Below, piece after piece: positions 9,415-18,506 of a DNA stretch of 64,000 nucleotides. The DNA comes from Tabrizicola caldifontis (GTDB lineage Bacteria; Pseudomonadota; Alphaproteobacteria; Rhodobacterales; Rhodobacteraceae), in assembly GCF_004762095.1 (NCBI RefSeq), contig NZ_SIJH01000016.1, forward strand, positions 31,011-95,010, in the 5' to 3' direction. Each line of letters opens with the position of its first letter. Positions within the stretch are counted from its first letter, which is position 1. The position numbers and the translations under genes were made by a program. The notes beneath the pieces are model-generated. The model searched no databases and was not told the DNA's origin. It saw only the letters and a program-made list of their open reading frames with translations.

Positions 9415-9451
9415 AAGTTCACTACAAGACTGAAAATGTCGCGATGAACTT
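9415..9451. promoter_or_regulatory. Inverted repeat upstream of mcd (possible operator)
   Basis: AAGTTCA (9415-9421) and TGAACTT (9445-9451) are perfect 7-bp inverted arms with a 23-nt spacer, in an AT-rich patch that contrasts with the GC-rich surroundings. It lies about 100 nt before the mcd start on the minus strand and touches the stop codon of the DUF3859 gene. A regulator site for mcd or a terminator-like fold are both possible. Confidence 0.4.
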
Positions 9452-9965
9452 ATGAGGTCGCGCCGCAGGCCTGGGCGATTTCGGGCAGGGCTTCGGCGGG
9501 AACCACCTCGAACTCTGCCGAAAACAGTTGGGTAGCGCCATCCCAGCCCTCGAAGCGCCACGACCCGGGGACAAGCTCTGTATCATGGTCGAAACGGAAG
9601 AAATTGACCGAACCGCCCATGTCGCCGAAGGCCGAATCCCAGACCTCCGGCCGGTCGCTGCCGGGCCGCCAGACCCGCATCTCGCCCATGGCGACGAAAG
9701 CGCCCGGCACCAGTTGCGCCCTGACGCCGAAGGCGATGCCCAGTTGTGCGGGCACCACCTGGCGGTCGGGCCAGTGAAAGGTGATTTCGCCTTCGGGTAC
9801 ATGGATCCAGCCCGACATGGTGCCCGGCGCAGGGCGCTGGTTCATCGGGTCCAGCGAACAGAAGACGCCGACCTGCAGCCGGGCCACCAGCGGTCCGGCG
9901 GCAGGCGGCGCGGGGTCGGCTGCGGCAGCGTCGGCCAGCAGCAGGGCAAGGGCGAGGCGGTGCAT
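9450..9965 (-). CDS. Exported DUF3859-like protein
   Basis: A 171-residue protein starting with a probable signal peptide (MHRLALALLLADAAAADP). The mature part matches my recollection of DUF3859: VGVFCSLDP near the start, PAQLGIAFGVRAQL in the middle and SWRFEGWDGATQLFSAEFEVV towards the end, suggesting a beta-sandwich. Its role is unknown; a periplasmic location is inferred. It is transcribed toward mcd, with about 130 nt between them, and diverges from the TauE/SafE gene 76 nt away. Confidence 0.7.
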   Translation of the reverse strand: MHRLALALLLADAAAADPAPPAAGPLVARLQVGVFCSLDPMNQRPAPGTMSGWIHVPEGEITFHWPDRQVVPAQLGIAFGVRAQLVPGAFVAMGEMRVWRPGSDRPEVWDSAFGDMGGSVNFFRFDHDTELVPGSWRFEGWDGATQLFSAEFEVVPAEALPEIAQACGATS

Positions 9966-10041
9966 CGGTCCCCCATCTTGATGCGGAAGTCACTTCCCTC
10001 CACCCTTTCACTGCGCCACAAGGACGGGGAAAGGGCAAGTC

Positions 10042-10811
10042 ATGCATCAATTCGTCCCGGTTGGGTTGAGCCTTGCGGAATTCGCTGTTGCGCTGGCGAT
10101 CACGCTGTTCGCGGGCTTCGTGAAGGGTGCGGTCGGCTTTGCCATGCCGATGATCCTGATTTCCGGCTTTGCGGTCTTTCTGCCGCAGGACCTGGCCCTT
10201 GCGGGCTGATGCTGCCGACGCTGGTCACCAACCTAAGCCAGGCCTTCCGGCAGGGCATGGGCCCGGCGATCGAGACGGCGTGGACCTACCACAGGTTCCT
10301 TGTCGCCACGGTCGTCTGCATCGCGGTCTCAGCCCCCTTTGCAGATACGATCCCGCGCGCGGCCTATCTGCTCTTGCTCGGCATCCCGATCATCGCCTTC
10401 GCTGCGCTGCAACTGATGGGCCGCAGCCTTGCGATCCGGCTTGAACACCGCGACCGCGCCGAATGGGCACTGGGGGCGGTCGGCGGGCTGTATGGCGGGG
10501 TCTCCGGCATCTGGGGACCGCCGCTTCTGGTTCTTCTTCTGTCCACCGGCGCGGGGAAGCTGCAGATGATCCGCGCCCAGGGTGTCGTCTTCCTGATCGG
10601 GGCAGTGGCGCTGATCGGCTCGCATCTGGGCACGGGGCTGGCGAATGCGCAAAGCCTGGGTTTTTCCGCAGCGCTGTGTCTGCCGGCGCTGATCGGGCTT
10701 CACGCGGGCTATGCCGTGCAGGACCGGTTGGACCAGAAGCGCTTTCGCCGCTGGACCCAGGCGCTGTTGGTCCTGACCGGCCTGAACATGGTGCGCACGG
10801 CGCTTTTTTGA
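10042..10811 (+). pseudogene. Frameshifted sulfite exporter TauE/SafE family permease
   Basis: Two frames together encode one TauE/SafE-type permease. The first, ATG 10042 to TGA 10207-10209, gives 55 residues with ITLFAGFVKGAVGFAMPMIL, the family's first helix motif. The second begins at ATG 10209, overlapping the stop as TGATG, and gives about 200 residues from MLPTLVTNLSQAFRQG through GGLYGGVSGIWGPPLLVLLL. Adding one G to the GGG at 10203-10205 would restore LALAGLMLPTL. So it is either a recent single-base loss, a sequencing error, or a gene split into two coupled parts by reinitiation. Substrate is likely an organic or sulfur anion, by family only. Confidence 0.75.
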
Positions 10812-10883
10812 GGCAGGATCTTCGTGCTGGCGTCGCCGCCCGCCGGTGTTGCCGACGAGGCGACGACGATGCACGACGAGGCC

Positions 10884-12494
10884 TCAGCCGATTGCCGCCG
10901 CCCTGACGTCGGCATCGATATGCGGCACATACTGGGCGAAGTTCTTCTGGAACATCGCCACCAGTTTCGCCGCCTGCGCGTCATAGGCGTCAGGGTCGTC
11001 CCATGTGAAACGCGGATCCAGAAGCGCCGAGTCGACGCCCGGCACCTCGATCGGCACCTCGAAGCCGAAGACCGAATCCTTGCGGAAATCGACACTGTTC
11101 AGCGAGCCATCCAGCGCCGCTGCCAACAGCGCCCGCGTCGCCTTGATCGGCATCCGCCGCCCCGTTCCATAGGCCCCCCCCGTCCAGCCAGTATTGACCA
11201 GCCAACAGGAAGCGCCGGTCTTGGCAATCTTGGCTTGCAGCAGCTTGCCATAGACTTCGGGCCGACGCGGCATGAATGGGGCACCGAAGCAGGTGGAGAA
11301 GGTGGGCTGCGGCTCGGTGATGCCGCGTTCGGTCCCAGCGGCCTTCGAGGTGAACCCCGACAGGAAGTGATACATCGCCTGCGCGGGTGAAAGCCGCGCG
11401 ATGGGCGGCAGCACGCCGAAGGCATCGCAGGTCAGCATCACCACATGCCGCGGCGGCCCGCCAAGGCCGGTGGCGCTGGCATTCGAGATCGCCTCTAGCG
11501 GATAGGCGCAGCGCGTGTTTTCGGTTAGGGAGCGGTCGGAAAAGTCCAGTTCCAGGGTATCGGGGTTGTAGACCATGTTTTCCACCACCGTGCCGAAGCG
11601 GTGGGTGGTGGCATAGATCTCGGGTTCGGCCTCGGGCGACAGGTCGATGGTCTTGGCGTAGCAGCCGCCCTCAAAGTTGAAGATGCCGCGATCCGACCAG
11701 CCGTGTTCGTCATCCCCGATCAGCGTGCGGTCGGGCGAAGCGGACAGCGTGGTCTTTCCGGTGCCCGACAGGCCGAAGAATACGGCGGCATCGACCGGAT
11801 TGCCGATGGCGTGGTTGGCGCTGCAATGCATCGGCATGACGCCGCTTTCCGGCAGAAGGTAGTTCAGGACCGTGAAGACCGCCTTCTTGTTTTCCCCGGC
11901 ATAGGCCGTGTTCGCGATCAGCACGGTCTTTTCATCAAAGTTCAGCACGATCGCGGTTTCGGTCCTGCAACCGTGGCGGGCCGGGTCGGCCTTGAAGGAC
12001 GGAAGATTGATGATCGTCCAGTCCGGGGTGAAGCTGTCCAGTTCCTCCCGCGCCGGGCGGCGCAGGAGGTGGCGGATGAACAGGCCATGCCAGGCAAGCT
12101 CGGTCACCACGCGCACATCCAGCCGGTGCATCGGATCGGCCCCGGCATAGAGATCCTGAACGAAGACCTCACGTCCTTTCACATGTTCCAGCATGTCGGC
12201 CTTCAGCCGGGCATAGGCCTCTGGCGTCATGGCGGCATTGTTTTCCCACCAGATGGTGTTCTCGGTCGTGGCGGTGCGGACAACGAACTTGTCTTTCGGC
12301 GACCGGCCGGTGAACTGGCCCGTTGTACACAGAAACGCGCCGCCCTGGCCCAGACGACCTTCGCCACGCGCGACGGCCGCTTCGACCAGTGCCGCCTCGA
12401 CATAGTTGTAATGGGCGACCGCCACACCCGAAATACCCTGGTGTTCCAGCTGGTGAACCGGGTTCACGCGTCCGCGGGTCGTTCCATCCGTCAT
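10884..12494 (-). CDS. pckA: Phosphoenolpyruvate carboxykinase (ATP)
   Basis: PckA converts oxaloacetate and ATP to phosphoenolpyruvate, the entry to gluconeogenesis during growth on acetate and organic acids. From ATG 12494 ([11 protein letters not shown]) the protein is 536 residues, the usual size; the frame is open 17 codons further but without better support. The P-loop is [11 protein letters not shown], followed by IGDDEHGWS, which supplies metal-binding acids. [19 protein letters not shown] is another family block. It is divergent from chvI, and ChvI-type regulators are known to influence pckA in rhizobia. Confidence 0.96.
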   Translation of the reverse strand: MTDGTTRGRVNPVHQLEHQGISGVAVAHYNYVEAALVEAAVARGEGRLGQGGAFLCTTGQFTGRSPKDKFVVRTATTENTIWWENNAAMTPEAYARLKADMLEHVKGREVFVQDLYAGADPMHRLDVRVVTELAWHGLFIRHLLRRPAREELDSFTPDWTIINLPSFKADPARHGCRTETAIVLNFDEKTVLIANTAYAGENKKAVFTVLNYLLPESGVMPMHCSANHAIGNPVDAAVFFGLSGTGKTTLSASPDRTLIGDDEHGWSDRGIFNFEGGCYAKTIDLSPEAEPEIYATTHRFGTVVENMVYNPDTLELDFSDRSLTENTRCAYPLEAISNASATGLGGPPRHVVMLTCDAFGVLPPIARLSPAQAMYHFLSGFTSKAAGTERGITEPQPTFSTCFGAPFMPRRPEVYGKLLQAKIAKTGASCWLVNTGWTGGAYGTGRRMPIKATRALLAAALDGSLNSVDFRKDSVFGFEVPIEVPGVDSALLDPRFTWDDPDAYDAQAAKLVAMFQKNFAQYVPHIDADVRAAAIG

Positions 12495-12646
12495 CCTGCA
12501 AGCTCCGAAAGCCGCGGCACATGGGCGGCGGCAGTTTCCGTTCATGGCATCCGCAAGACCGGATGCCCCGACACCCCCATGAACGGGGAAGCCATGAAAG
12601 GGCTATAGCATGACGGTCTCAGCCCAGAATAGCCTATTTTCAATGC

Positions 12647-12674
12647 GTTAGCGCAATCATCCCGACGTTAGCGC
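12647..12674. promoter_or_regulatory. Tandem GTTAGCGC repeats between pckA and chvI
   Basis: GTTAGCGC occurs at 12647-12654 and 12667-12674, a 20-bp period (two helical turns), on one face of the DNA. They are about 150-180 nt upstream of the pckA start and nearer that gene than chvI. A regulator binding pair is a reasonable reading; the regulator is unknown. Confidence 0.4.
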
Positions 12675-12710
12675 CACCATTTCGGAAAGCCTGCCGGTTC
12701 CGGTGCCCTG

Positions 12711-12757
12711 TGGCAGAACTGTCGGCGAAATTGCCACCCTTTGCCGTAGTTCTGCCA
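12711..12757. promoter_or_regulatory. Long inverted repeat upstream of chvI
   Basis: TGGCAGAACT (12711-12720) is perfectly repeated in inverse as AGTTCTGCCA (12748-12757), with a 27-nt centre that itself contains GGC...GCC. It lies about 95 nt before the chvI start. It may be an operator (for example for autoregulation) or an RNA hairpin in the chvI leader. Confidence 0.5.
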
Positions 12758-12851
12758 AGGTGATTCGCTTTACTGTTGATTATCCGTGTTCAACGCCTGA
12801 CAATGTGAGAAAAATATTGATCGGGCAGGAGCAGTTACAGGGAGGTCGAAG

Positions 12852-13553
12852 ATGTCGCGCATCGCCCTTGTGGACGACGACAGAAACATTCTGACTTCGG
12901 TCTCGATGACCCTTGAGGCTGAGGGCTTTGAGGTCGAGACCTACAATGACGGCCAGTCCGCGCTTGAGGCGTTCAACCGCCGAATGCCCGACATGGCCGT
13001 GCTTGATATCAAGATGCCGCGCATGGACGGCATGGACCTTTTGCAGCGCATGCGCCAGAAAAGTTCGATCCCCGTGATCTTCCTGACCTCGAAGGATGAC
13101 GAGATCGACGAGGTGCTCGGCCTGCGCATGGGTGCGGACGACTATGTGAAGAAGCCGTTCAGTCAGCGCCTACTGGTCGAACGGATCCGTGCCCTGCTGC
13201 GCCGTCAGGAGGCAATAAATACCGGAGAAGCCGCGGCGACCGAGGAAACCCGGATGATGGAGCGCGGCAACCTGCGGATGGATCCGCTGCGCCATTCGGT
13301 GACCTGGAAGGGAAGGGAGGTCTCTTTGACCGTGACCGAATTCCTTCTGCTGCAGGCGCTGGCCCAGCGGCCGGGGTTCGTGAAATCCCGCGACCAGCTG
13401 ATGGATGTAGCCTATGACGACCAAGTCTATGTCGATGACCGCACGATCGACAGCCACATCAAGCGGCTGCGCAAGAAGATGCGCTCGGTTGACGAGACAT
13501 TCTCGGCGATCGAGACGCTCTATGGTATCGGCTATCGCTACAATGAAGAGTGA
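12852..13553 (+). CDS. chvI: Response regulator ChvI
   Basis: DNA-binding response regulator of the ChvG-ChvI (ExoS-ChvI, BatR-BatS) system that controls envelope and metabolic genes in alphaproteobacteria. It has 233 residues: a receiver domain at 1-120 with acidic pocket DDD near residue 9, phospho-acceptor Asp in [10 protein letters not shown] and Lys in VKKPF, then an OmpR-type winged helix from about 135 ending [18 protein letters not shown] and [16 protein letters not shown] before the ATG is a strong ribosome binding site. It heads a long run ending with the regulatory PTS genes. Confidence 0.95.
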   Translation: MSRIALVDDDRNILTSVSMTLEAEGFEVETYNDGQSALEAFNRRMPDMAVLDIKMPRMDGMDLLQRMRQKSSIPVIFLTSKDDEIDEVLGLRMGADDYVKKPFSQRLLVERIRALLRRQEAINTGEAAATEETRMMERGNLRMDPLRHSVTWKGREVSLTVTEFLLLQALAQRPGFVKSRDQLMDVAYDDQVYVDDRTIDSHIKRLRKKMRSVDETFSAIETLYGIGYRYNEE

Positions 13554-13565
13554 CACTGCCCCAAA

Positions 13566-15263
13566 ATGACCTCGGCCCCGCGCCTGTCCAGCATGGAGGA
13601 CCAGCCGCCGAAGCGCTCGGGTGATGTGCTTCTGGGCGAAGACTGGGTGTCGCCCGATGCGACCGTAGAACGGCTGAAGGAAGGCCGCGGCGCGCGCAGC
13701 ATCGTCGCGCTGAACCGCTCGCCCCTGGCCCGCAAGATCGTCGTCTTCAACCTGATGGCGCTGGTCATGCTGGTGGTGGGCATCCTGTTCATGAACCCGT
13801 TCCGCGACAGTCTGGCGTTGCAGCGCCAGCAGGCGATGGCGCGCCAGGCAGAGCTGATCGCGCAGATCTACGAAGCCCGGCTTCGCCCCGGCTCTGCCGG
13901 TTTCGATTTTCGTCAGCCGCTGGAAGGCATGAACATCGATCCGTTCCTCGAAGTGTTCGTCTTCGATCCGACGGGGCGCATCGTGGCGTCGAAATCCGGC
14001 CAGGGAACCGACACGCTGGTGACCGACCCCGGCCGGCCGACCATTCTTGCGGATTTTCTTGAAGGGGTCTGGAACGGGGTGACCGTGCTGCTGCGTCAGG
14101 GGCGCGGAGTGCGGACCGAAACGATCGACCCTGCACAACGGGCCCTTGCCGCATTCGAAGGCGCGCGCGCAGGCGACACGTTCAGCCGCACCACGAAGGA
14201 CAGCGAAGGCAGCCTGCTGTTTTCCGTCGCCTCGCCGATTGTCGTTTCGGGCGAGGTGGTGGGAGCGGTCGCGATCACCTCGACCTCGGCCGAGATCGAC
14301 CGCCTTGTGCGCTATGAGCGCGAACAGATCCTGCAGATGTTCCTGCTGGCTGTTGTCGTTTCGATCGGACTTAGCCTGATGCTGGCCTCGACAATCTCGA
14401 ATCCGCTGTCCGACCTGGCCGCGGCTGCCGAAATCGGGCGGGACCGCGACGCCCGCCGGGTTGCACCCAGCCGGGTCCGCATTCCCGACCTTGCTGCCCG
14501 ACCGGACGAGATCGGTCGGCTTTCGGTCGCGATGCGCGGGATGGTCGCAGCGCTCTACGACCGGATCGACGCCAACGAACAGTTTGCAGCTGACGTGGCG
14601 CACGAGATCAAGAACCCGCTGGCCAGTCTTCGATCGGCAGTAGGCTCGCTGCGCTTCGTGAAGAGGGACGAACAGCGCGAGAAGCTTCTGGATGTCGTGG
14701 AACACGATGTCCGCAGACTGGACCGGCTGGTCAGCGACATTTCCAACGCCTCGCGGCTGGACAGCGAACTGGTGAAGGAGGAGGAGGAAGAGTTCAACCT
14801 TCTCAAGACCGTATCCAATCTTTGCCAGTATCTGTCGCAGCAGGCAGGTGAGAAGGGGGTCGACTTCATCATCGACCTGCCCTCTGAACCGATCATGATT
14901 CACGGACTGGAGGCGCGGCTGGCGCAGGTCTTCGTCAACCTCGTGACCAACGCGATTTCCTTCTGCGAGGAAGGCGATGCCGTGCGGGTCTGGGCACGGC
15001 GCCGGGAAAACCGCGTGCTTGTCGTGGTCGAGGATACCGGCCCCGGCATCCCCGAACAGGCGCTGACCAAGGTCTTCAAGAGGTTCTACTCTGAACGGCC
15101 AAAGGATGACTTCGGCAACCACTCGGGCCTTGGCCTTGCGATCTCGAAGCAGATCGTCGAGGCCCATGGCGGCGTGATCTGGGCCGAAAACATCCGCCCG
15201 ACCGCCGCGGATCCGACCTCTGAACCCCTTGGCGCGCGCTTCGTCGTCGGCCTGCCGGTGTGA
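13566..15263 (+). CDS. chvG: Sensor histidine kinase ChvG
   Basis: Membrane sensor kinase partner of ChvI, 565 residues. A cytoplasmic N-terminus of about 50 residues precedes TM1 (KIVVFNLMALVMLVVGILFM), a periplasmic sensor domain of about 190 residues and TM2 (MFLLAVVVSIGLSLML). HAMP is followed by the H-box ADVAHEIKNPLASL with the phospho-His, an N-box LVTNAISF, and G-boxes VEDTGPGIPEQ and HSGLGLAISKQIV. The acidic run EEEEE after the H-box helix is notable. The start has no obvious ribosome site. Its stop overlaps the hprK start by 4 nt. Confidence 0.94.
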   Translation: MTSAPRLSSMEDQPPKRSGDVLLGEDWVSPDATVERLKEGRGARSIVALNRSPLARKIVVFNLMALVMLVVGILFMNPFRDSLALQRQQAMARQAELIAQIYEARLRPGSAGFDFRQPLEGMNIDPFLEVFVFDPTGRIVASKSGQGTDTLVTDPGRPTILADFLEGVWNGVTVLLRQGRGVRTETIDPAQRALAAFEGARAGDTFSRTTKDSEGSLLFSVASPIVVSGEVVGAVAITSTSAEIDRLVRYEREQILQMFLLAVVVSIGLSLMLASTISNPLSDLAAAAEIGRDRDARRVAPSRVRIPDLAARPDEIGRLSVAMRGMVAALYDRIDANEQFAADVAHEIKNPLASLRSAVGSLRFVKRDEQREKLLDVVEHDVRRLDRLVSDISNASRLDSELVKEEEEEFNLLKTVSNLCQYLSQQAGEKGVDFIIDLPSEPIMIHGLEARLAQVFVNLVTNAISFCEEGDAVRVWARRRENRVLVVVEDTGPGIPEQALTKVFKRFYSERPKDDFGNHSGLGLAISKQIVEAHGGVIWAENIRPTAADPTSEPLGARFVVGLPV

Positions 15264-15679
15264 GCGCGACGATCCTGCATGCCTCGTGCATTTCGGTTGA
15301 CGGGCGAGGACTGCTGATCCTTGGCCCGTCAGGTTCGGGCAAATCCTCCCTCGCGCTGCGGCTTATGGCGCTTGGCGCACGGCTTGTGGCCGATGACAGA
15401 ACCGAAGTCGTCGCCATCGACAACCGGCTGATTGCCCGCTGCCCTCCTGCGATTCGCGGTCTGGTCGAAGCGCGCGGCGTAGGGCTGCTGCGGGCCGAGA
15501 CATCGGGCGAGGTGCCGGTCGTCCTTGTCGCCGATCTTGGCCGGACCGAAGAGCAGCGCCTGCCCCCATATCGCCGGATAACGCTGATGGGATGCGAGCT
15601 GGACCTTGTGCTGCATCCGCGAAACGACCATTTTCCCGAAGCGCTGTTGCTCTATCTTCGCAACGGTCGGCAGGCATGA
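15260..15679 (+). CDS. hprK: HPr kinase/phosphorylase, short form
   Basis: HprK phosphorylates or dephosphorylates a serine of HPr. This is the alphaproteobacterial short form: 139 residues, only the catalytic C-terminal domain and none of the N-terminal domain seen in the roughly 310-residue Firmicutes enzymes. The P-loop is [14 protein letters not shown] at about residues 22-35, followed by LVADDRTEV and RGVGLLRAE. The GTG start overlaps the chvG stop. In this group HprK links PTS state to the ChvG/ChvI system, as known for Agrobacterium and Sinorhizobium relatives. Confidence 0.92.
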   Translation: MSATILHASCISVDGRGLLILGPSGSGKSSLALRLMALGARLVADDRTEVVAIDNRLIARCPPAIRGLVEARGVGLLRAETSGEVPVVLVADLGRTEEQRLPPYRRITLMGCELDLVLHPRNDHFPEALLLYLRNGRQA

Positions 15680-15698
15680 TGCCTCCGGAGACCCAGGA

Positions 15699-16607
15699 AT
15701 GACCAACGTGTCTGACCACCGCCTGATCCTCGTTACCGGCCCCTCCGGCGCCGGACGGTCGACGGCGATCCGCGCGCTTGAGGATCTGGGTTACGAAGGC
15801 ATCGATAACATTCCGCTCAACCTTGTGCCCCGCCTGACCGAGGGTCCGCCGCTGGACCGGCCGATTGCGCTGGGCCTAGATGTCCGTAACCGCGATTTCA
15901 ACGCCACGGCACTGATCGAACTGATCGAGACCCTTACCCGAAATCCGCGCGTATCCCTTGAAGTTCTCTACCTGGATTGCGAACCCTCGGTTCTGATCCG
16001 CCGCTTTTCTGAAACCCGCCGTCGACATCCGCTGGCCCCCTCTGAAACGCCGACACAGGGCGTCGAGCAGGAAATCGACATCCTGGCCCCGATCAAGGTC
16101 AGGGCCGATCATCTGATCGACACGACCGACCTTACCCCGCACGACCTGAAGGCAGAGATTGCCAGCCGTTTCGAGGCCGGGCCCTCTGGTCGCATGTCGG
16201 TTTCGGTGCAGAGCTTCAGCTATACCCGCGGCATCCCGCGCGGGGTGGACATGGTCTTCGACTGCCGTTTCCTTGCCAATCCCCATTGGCAACCTGACCT
16301 GCGGCCACTGGACGGCCGCGACGCGACCGTTGCGGCCTTCATTCGCAAGGATCCGCGTTTTGCGGAATTCTTTCAGAAATTGTGTGACCTGCTGCTGTTT
16401 CTGCTGCCGGCGCATCTGGCCGAGGGAAAGGCGCATCTCGCCATCGGCTTTGGCTGCACCGGCGGGCAACACCGGTCGGTTGCGGTGACCGAACTTGTGG
16501 GTAATGCGCTTGCAGAGGCGGGCTGGGCGGTGTCAAAACGACACCGTGAACTGGAACGACGGGCAGCCACCGGGCTGTCCGACGCAGGGAAGGTGGCTCA
16601 GGCTTGA
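15699..16607 (+). CDS. rapZ: RapZ/YvcJ family nucleotide-binding protein
   Basis: Member of the RapZ family. In E. coli RapZ guides RNase E to the small RNA GlmZ; in alphaproteobacteria the job is unproven, though it is always near PTS genes. The 302-residue protein starts at ATG 15699 after CCCAGG; the frame is open upstream inside hprK, but [14 protein letters not shown] is the natural start. The P-loop reads GPSGAGRST, with Arg where Lys is canonical. [18 protein letters not shown] and the C-terminal [12 protein letters not shown] are family hallmarks. Its stop overlaps the following TTG start by 3-4 nt. Confidence 0.92.
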   Translation: MTNVSDHRLILVTGPSGAGRSTAIRALEDLGYEGIDNIPLNLVPRLTEGPPLDRPIALGLDVRNRDFNATALIELIETLTRNPRVSLEVLYLDCEPSVLIRRFSETRRRHPLAPSETPTQGVEQEIDILAPIKVRADHLIDTTDLTPHDLKAEIASRFEAGPSGRMSVSVQSFSYTRGIPRGVDMVFDCRFLANPHWQPDLRPLDGRDATVAAFIRKDPRFAEFFQKLCDLLLFLLPAHLAEGKAHLAIGFGCTGGQHRSVAVTELVGNALAEAGWAVSKRHRELERRAATGLSDAGKVAQA

Positions 16608-16999
16608 TCGGGATCGTGATCGTGGCTCATGGCGGTCTTGCGCGCGAGTATCTCTCGGCGGTGGAACATGTCGTGGGCAAGCAGAGCGGGGTCATGGCGA
16701 TCTCGATCGAGGACGATCATGACCGTTCGGCCAAGCAGGCCGAGATCTGTGCCGCGGCTGATGCGGTGGACACGGGGCAGGGCGTGGTCCTGGTGACCGA
16801 CATGTTCGGCGGATCGCCGTCGAACCTTTCACTTCCGGCCTGCGCGGCCAGCGGGCGGCGTATCCTTTATGGTGCGAACCTGCCCATGCTGATCAAGCTG
16901 GCCAAGTCGCGCGACCTGGCCGTATCCGATGCCGTGGCTGCCGCGCTGGACGCAGGGCGAAAGTACATCAACAGTCTTGATCTTGGGGGCGGAGCCTGA
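16604..16999 (+). CDS. PTS EIIA component, mannose family (regulatory)
   Basis: A stand-alone EIIA of the mannose family, 131 residues, accepting phosphate from HPr on His9 (VIVAHGGLA). MFGGSPSN is the other family block. No EIIB, EIIC or EIID partners are in the window, so the role is more likely signalling than sugar uptake, as in other alphaproteobacteria. It begins with TTG overlapping the rapZ stop, so translation is probably coupled. Confidence 0.92.
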   Translation: MIGIVIVAHGGLAREYLSAVEHVVGKQSGVMAISIEDDHDRSAKQAEICAAADAVDTGQGVVLVTDMFGGSPSNLSLPACAASGRRILYGANLPMLIKLAKSRDLAVSDAVAAALDAGRKYINSLDLGGGA

Positions 17000-17002
17000 G
17001 GG

Positions 17003-17272
17003 ATGGAAATCCGCACGTTGAAGATCGTGAACGAAAAGGGCTTGCATGCCCGGGCCAGCGCGAAATTCGTCGAGGTGGTCGAGGCACATGACGCCGATGC
17101 CGAGGTCTCGAAGGACGGCATGACGGTGTCGGGCGACAGCATCATGGGGCTTTTGATGTTGGCAGCCTCGCGCGGAACCACTATTGAGGTCCGAACCTCC
17201 GGCGCCGAAGCGGGGAAGCTCGCCGATGCCCTGGAAGCCCTGGTTGCGGCCCGCTTCGGTGAGGAGTATTGA
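17003..17272 (+). CDS. ptsH: Phosphocarrier protein HPr
   Basis: HPr relays phosphate from enzyme I to EIIA. The 89-residue protein has the active His15 in GLHARAS and the regulatory Ser46 in SGDSIMGLL, the target of HprK encoded three genes upstream. Having both residues supports a working HprK-HPr switch. It starts 3 nt after the EIIA gene with GAGGG directly before the ATG, and its stop overlaps the next gene's TTG start. Confidence 0.94.
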   Translation: MEIRTLKIVNEKGLHARASAKFVEVVEAHDADAEVSKDGMTVSGDSIMGLLMLAASRGTTIEVRTSGAEAGKLADALEALVAARFGEEY

Positions 17273-18192
17273 AGCGCGCTGGGGATGAAGGCAGTCGCTT
17301 CGTGTCAGAACAGTCGCAGATCGATGGGACGGTTGAGCCGCTGGAGGTCACGCAGATCCGGCGGGCCGAGCGCAAGTATGACATGCGCCGCCTCAGTTAT
17401 GCGGGCACGTTCAAGAACCCGGTCAAGGCCAACACGATTCGCACCATCGAATGGTTGACCGCTAAGGTCCAGCTTCTGCGGCTGATCCGCCAGTTCGAGA
17501 AGTCAGGCGCCCCTTTCGGCCCGCCATTCTGGCCGAAGGCGATCCGCCATATGGGCATCCGCATAGACACCCCAGCCGAGGAAATCGCCCGAATCCCCAG
17601 GACCGGCCCCCTGGTCGTGGTGTCGAACCATCCGTCGGGGCTGGTGGACGGCATGGTGCTGGCCGAGATGGTCAACCGGGTCCGTTCCGACTTCAAGATC
17701 CTGACCCGTTCGCTTCTGACCGGGATCCCCGAGGTCGAGGAGTTCATGATCCCCGTGCCCTTCCCGCACGAGGACAACGCCCGCGAGCTGGGTCTGCAGA
17801 TGCGGGAGGAGACGATGAAGCACCTGAAGGCCGGGGGGGTGATCATCCTGTTTCCGGCCGGCAAGGTAGCGATGTCCGAAGGCTGGTGGGGGCCTGCGGT
17901 CGAGGGTGAGTGGAATCTCTTCACGCACAAGATCGTGAAGTCCACCGGGGCCACGATCCTGCCGATCTACTTTCCAGGGCAGAACAGCCGCTGGTTCCAG
18001 ATCGCCAATCAGATCAGCGACACGCTGCGGCAGGGGCTGCTTCTCTATGAAATCAAGCGCTGCCTGTTCAAACCGACGCGCCCCGTGATCGGCGAGCCGA
18101 TCCTGCCGGATGAGCTGAAGAACTGGGAAGGCAATCCGCGCGGGTTCCTGGCCTGGCTGAGAGAGCACACGCTGGCCCTGGGGAAGTCGTGA
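17269..18192 (+). CDS. Lysophospholipid acyltransferase-like protein
   Basis: A 307-residue acyltransferase of the PlsC/hemolysin-like superfamily. NHPSGLVDG carries His and Asp five residues apart, the spacing of the hemolysin-type branch rather than HX4D, and FPAGKVAMSEGWWGP is the second conserved block. It probably transfers an acyl group to a lysolipid (for example ornithine lipid or phosphatidic acid) at the inner membrane. Two starts are possible: TTG 17269, overlapping the HPr stop, or GTG 17302. Linkage to ChvG/ChvI and PTS genes suggests membrane lipid control, which is inference. Confidence 0.82.
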   Translation: MKRAGDEGSRFVSEQSQIDGTVEPLEVTQIRRAERKYDMRRLSYAGTFKNPVKANTIRTIEWLTAKVQLLRLIRQFEKSGAPFGPPFWPKAIRHMGIRIDTPAEEIARIPRTGPLVVVSNHPSGLVDGMVLAEMVNRVRSDFKILTRSLLTGIPEVEEFMIPVPFPHEDNARELGLQMREETMKHLKAGGVIILFPAGKVAMSEGWWGPAVEGEWNLFTHKIVKSTGATILPIYFPGQNSRWFQIANQISDTLRQGLLLYEIKRCLFKPTRPVIGEPILPDELKNWEGNPRGFLAWLREHTLALGKS

Positions 18193-18450
18193 CCCCTGAA
18201 GGAGCCGGCGTCGCGGTACATGAATATTTAGCCAAAGTCGCGCTAAGCGAACCTGCTTTTCGGGCCCCCGCCTCTGGGCGCTATCCTCTGCCTTTGCCCG
18301 ACGGACGCCGGAGGCATCCGGAAAACCCGATGGCCCGGGAAACCCGGCCTTTGGCGCAAGTGAGGACCCGGCCCGACCGTCCGGCGCATTGCGGCCCCGT
18401 GGCGCATCGTCCGCTCTTCCCATGTCTTTGACCGATCACCAGACAAGACA
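18193..18450. other. Intergenic region between acyltransferase and ettA
   Basis: Together with the hairpin that follows this gap is a little over 300 nt, between convergent genes. I see no protein with family resemblance and no RNA gene in it. A short AT-rich patch lies around 18220. Confidence 0.5.
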
Positions 18451-18476
18451 CGACCCGCCCGTTGCCGGGCGGGTCG
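18451..18476 (-). terminator. Terminator after ettA
   Basis: CGACCCGCCCG and CGGGCGGGTCG form a perfect 11-bp stem with loop TTGC. On the minus strand it follows the ettA stop by about 30 nt and is followed by TGTCTTGTCT, a moderately T-rich tail. It may also stop convergent transcription from the acyltransferase side. Confidence 0.75.
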
Positions 18477-18506
18477 CATCGGATCTTCTTCCGTGAACCG
18501 AACGGG

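Noticed and set aside
7370..9415. 681-codon plus-strand frame opposite mcd
   Set aside because: Antisense to an obvious acyl-CoA dehydrogenase and runs through the pseudogene region.
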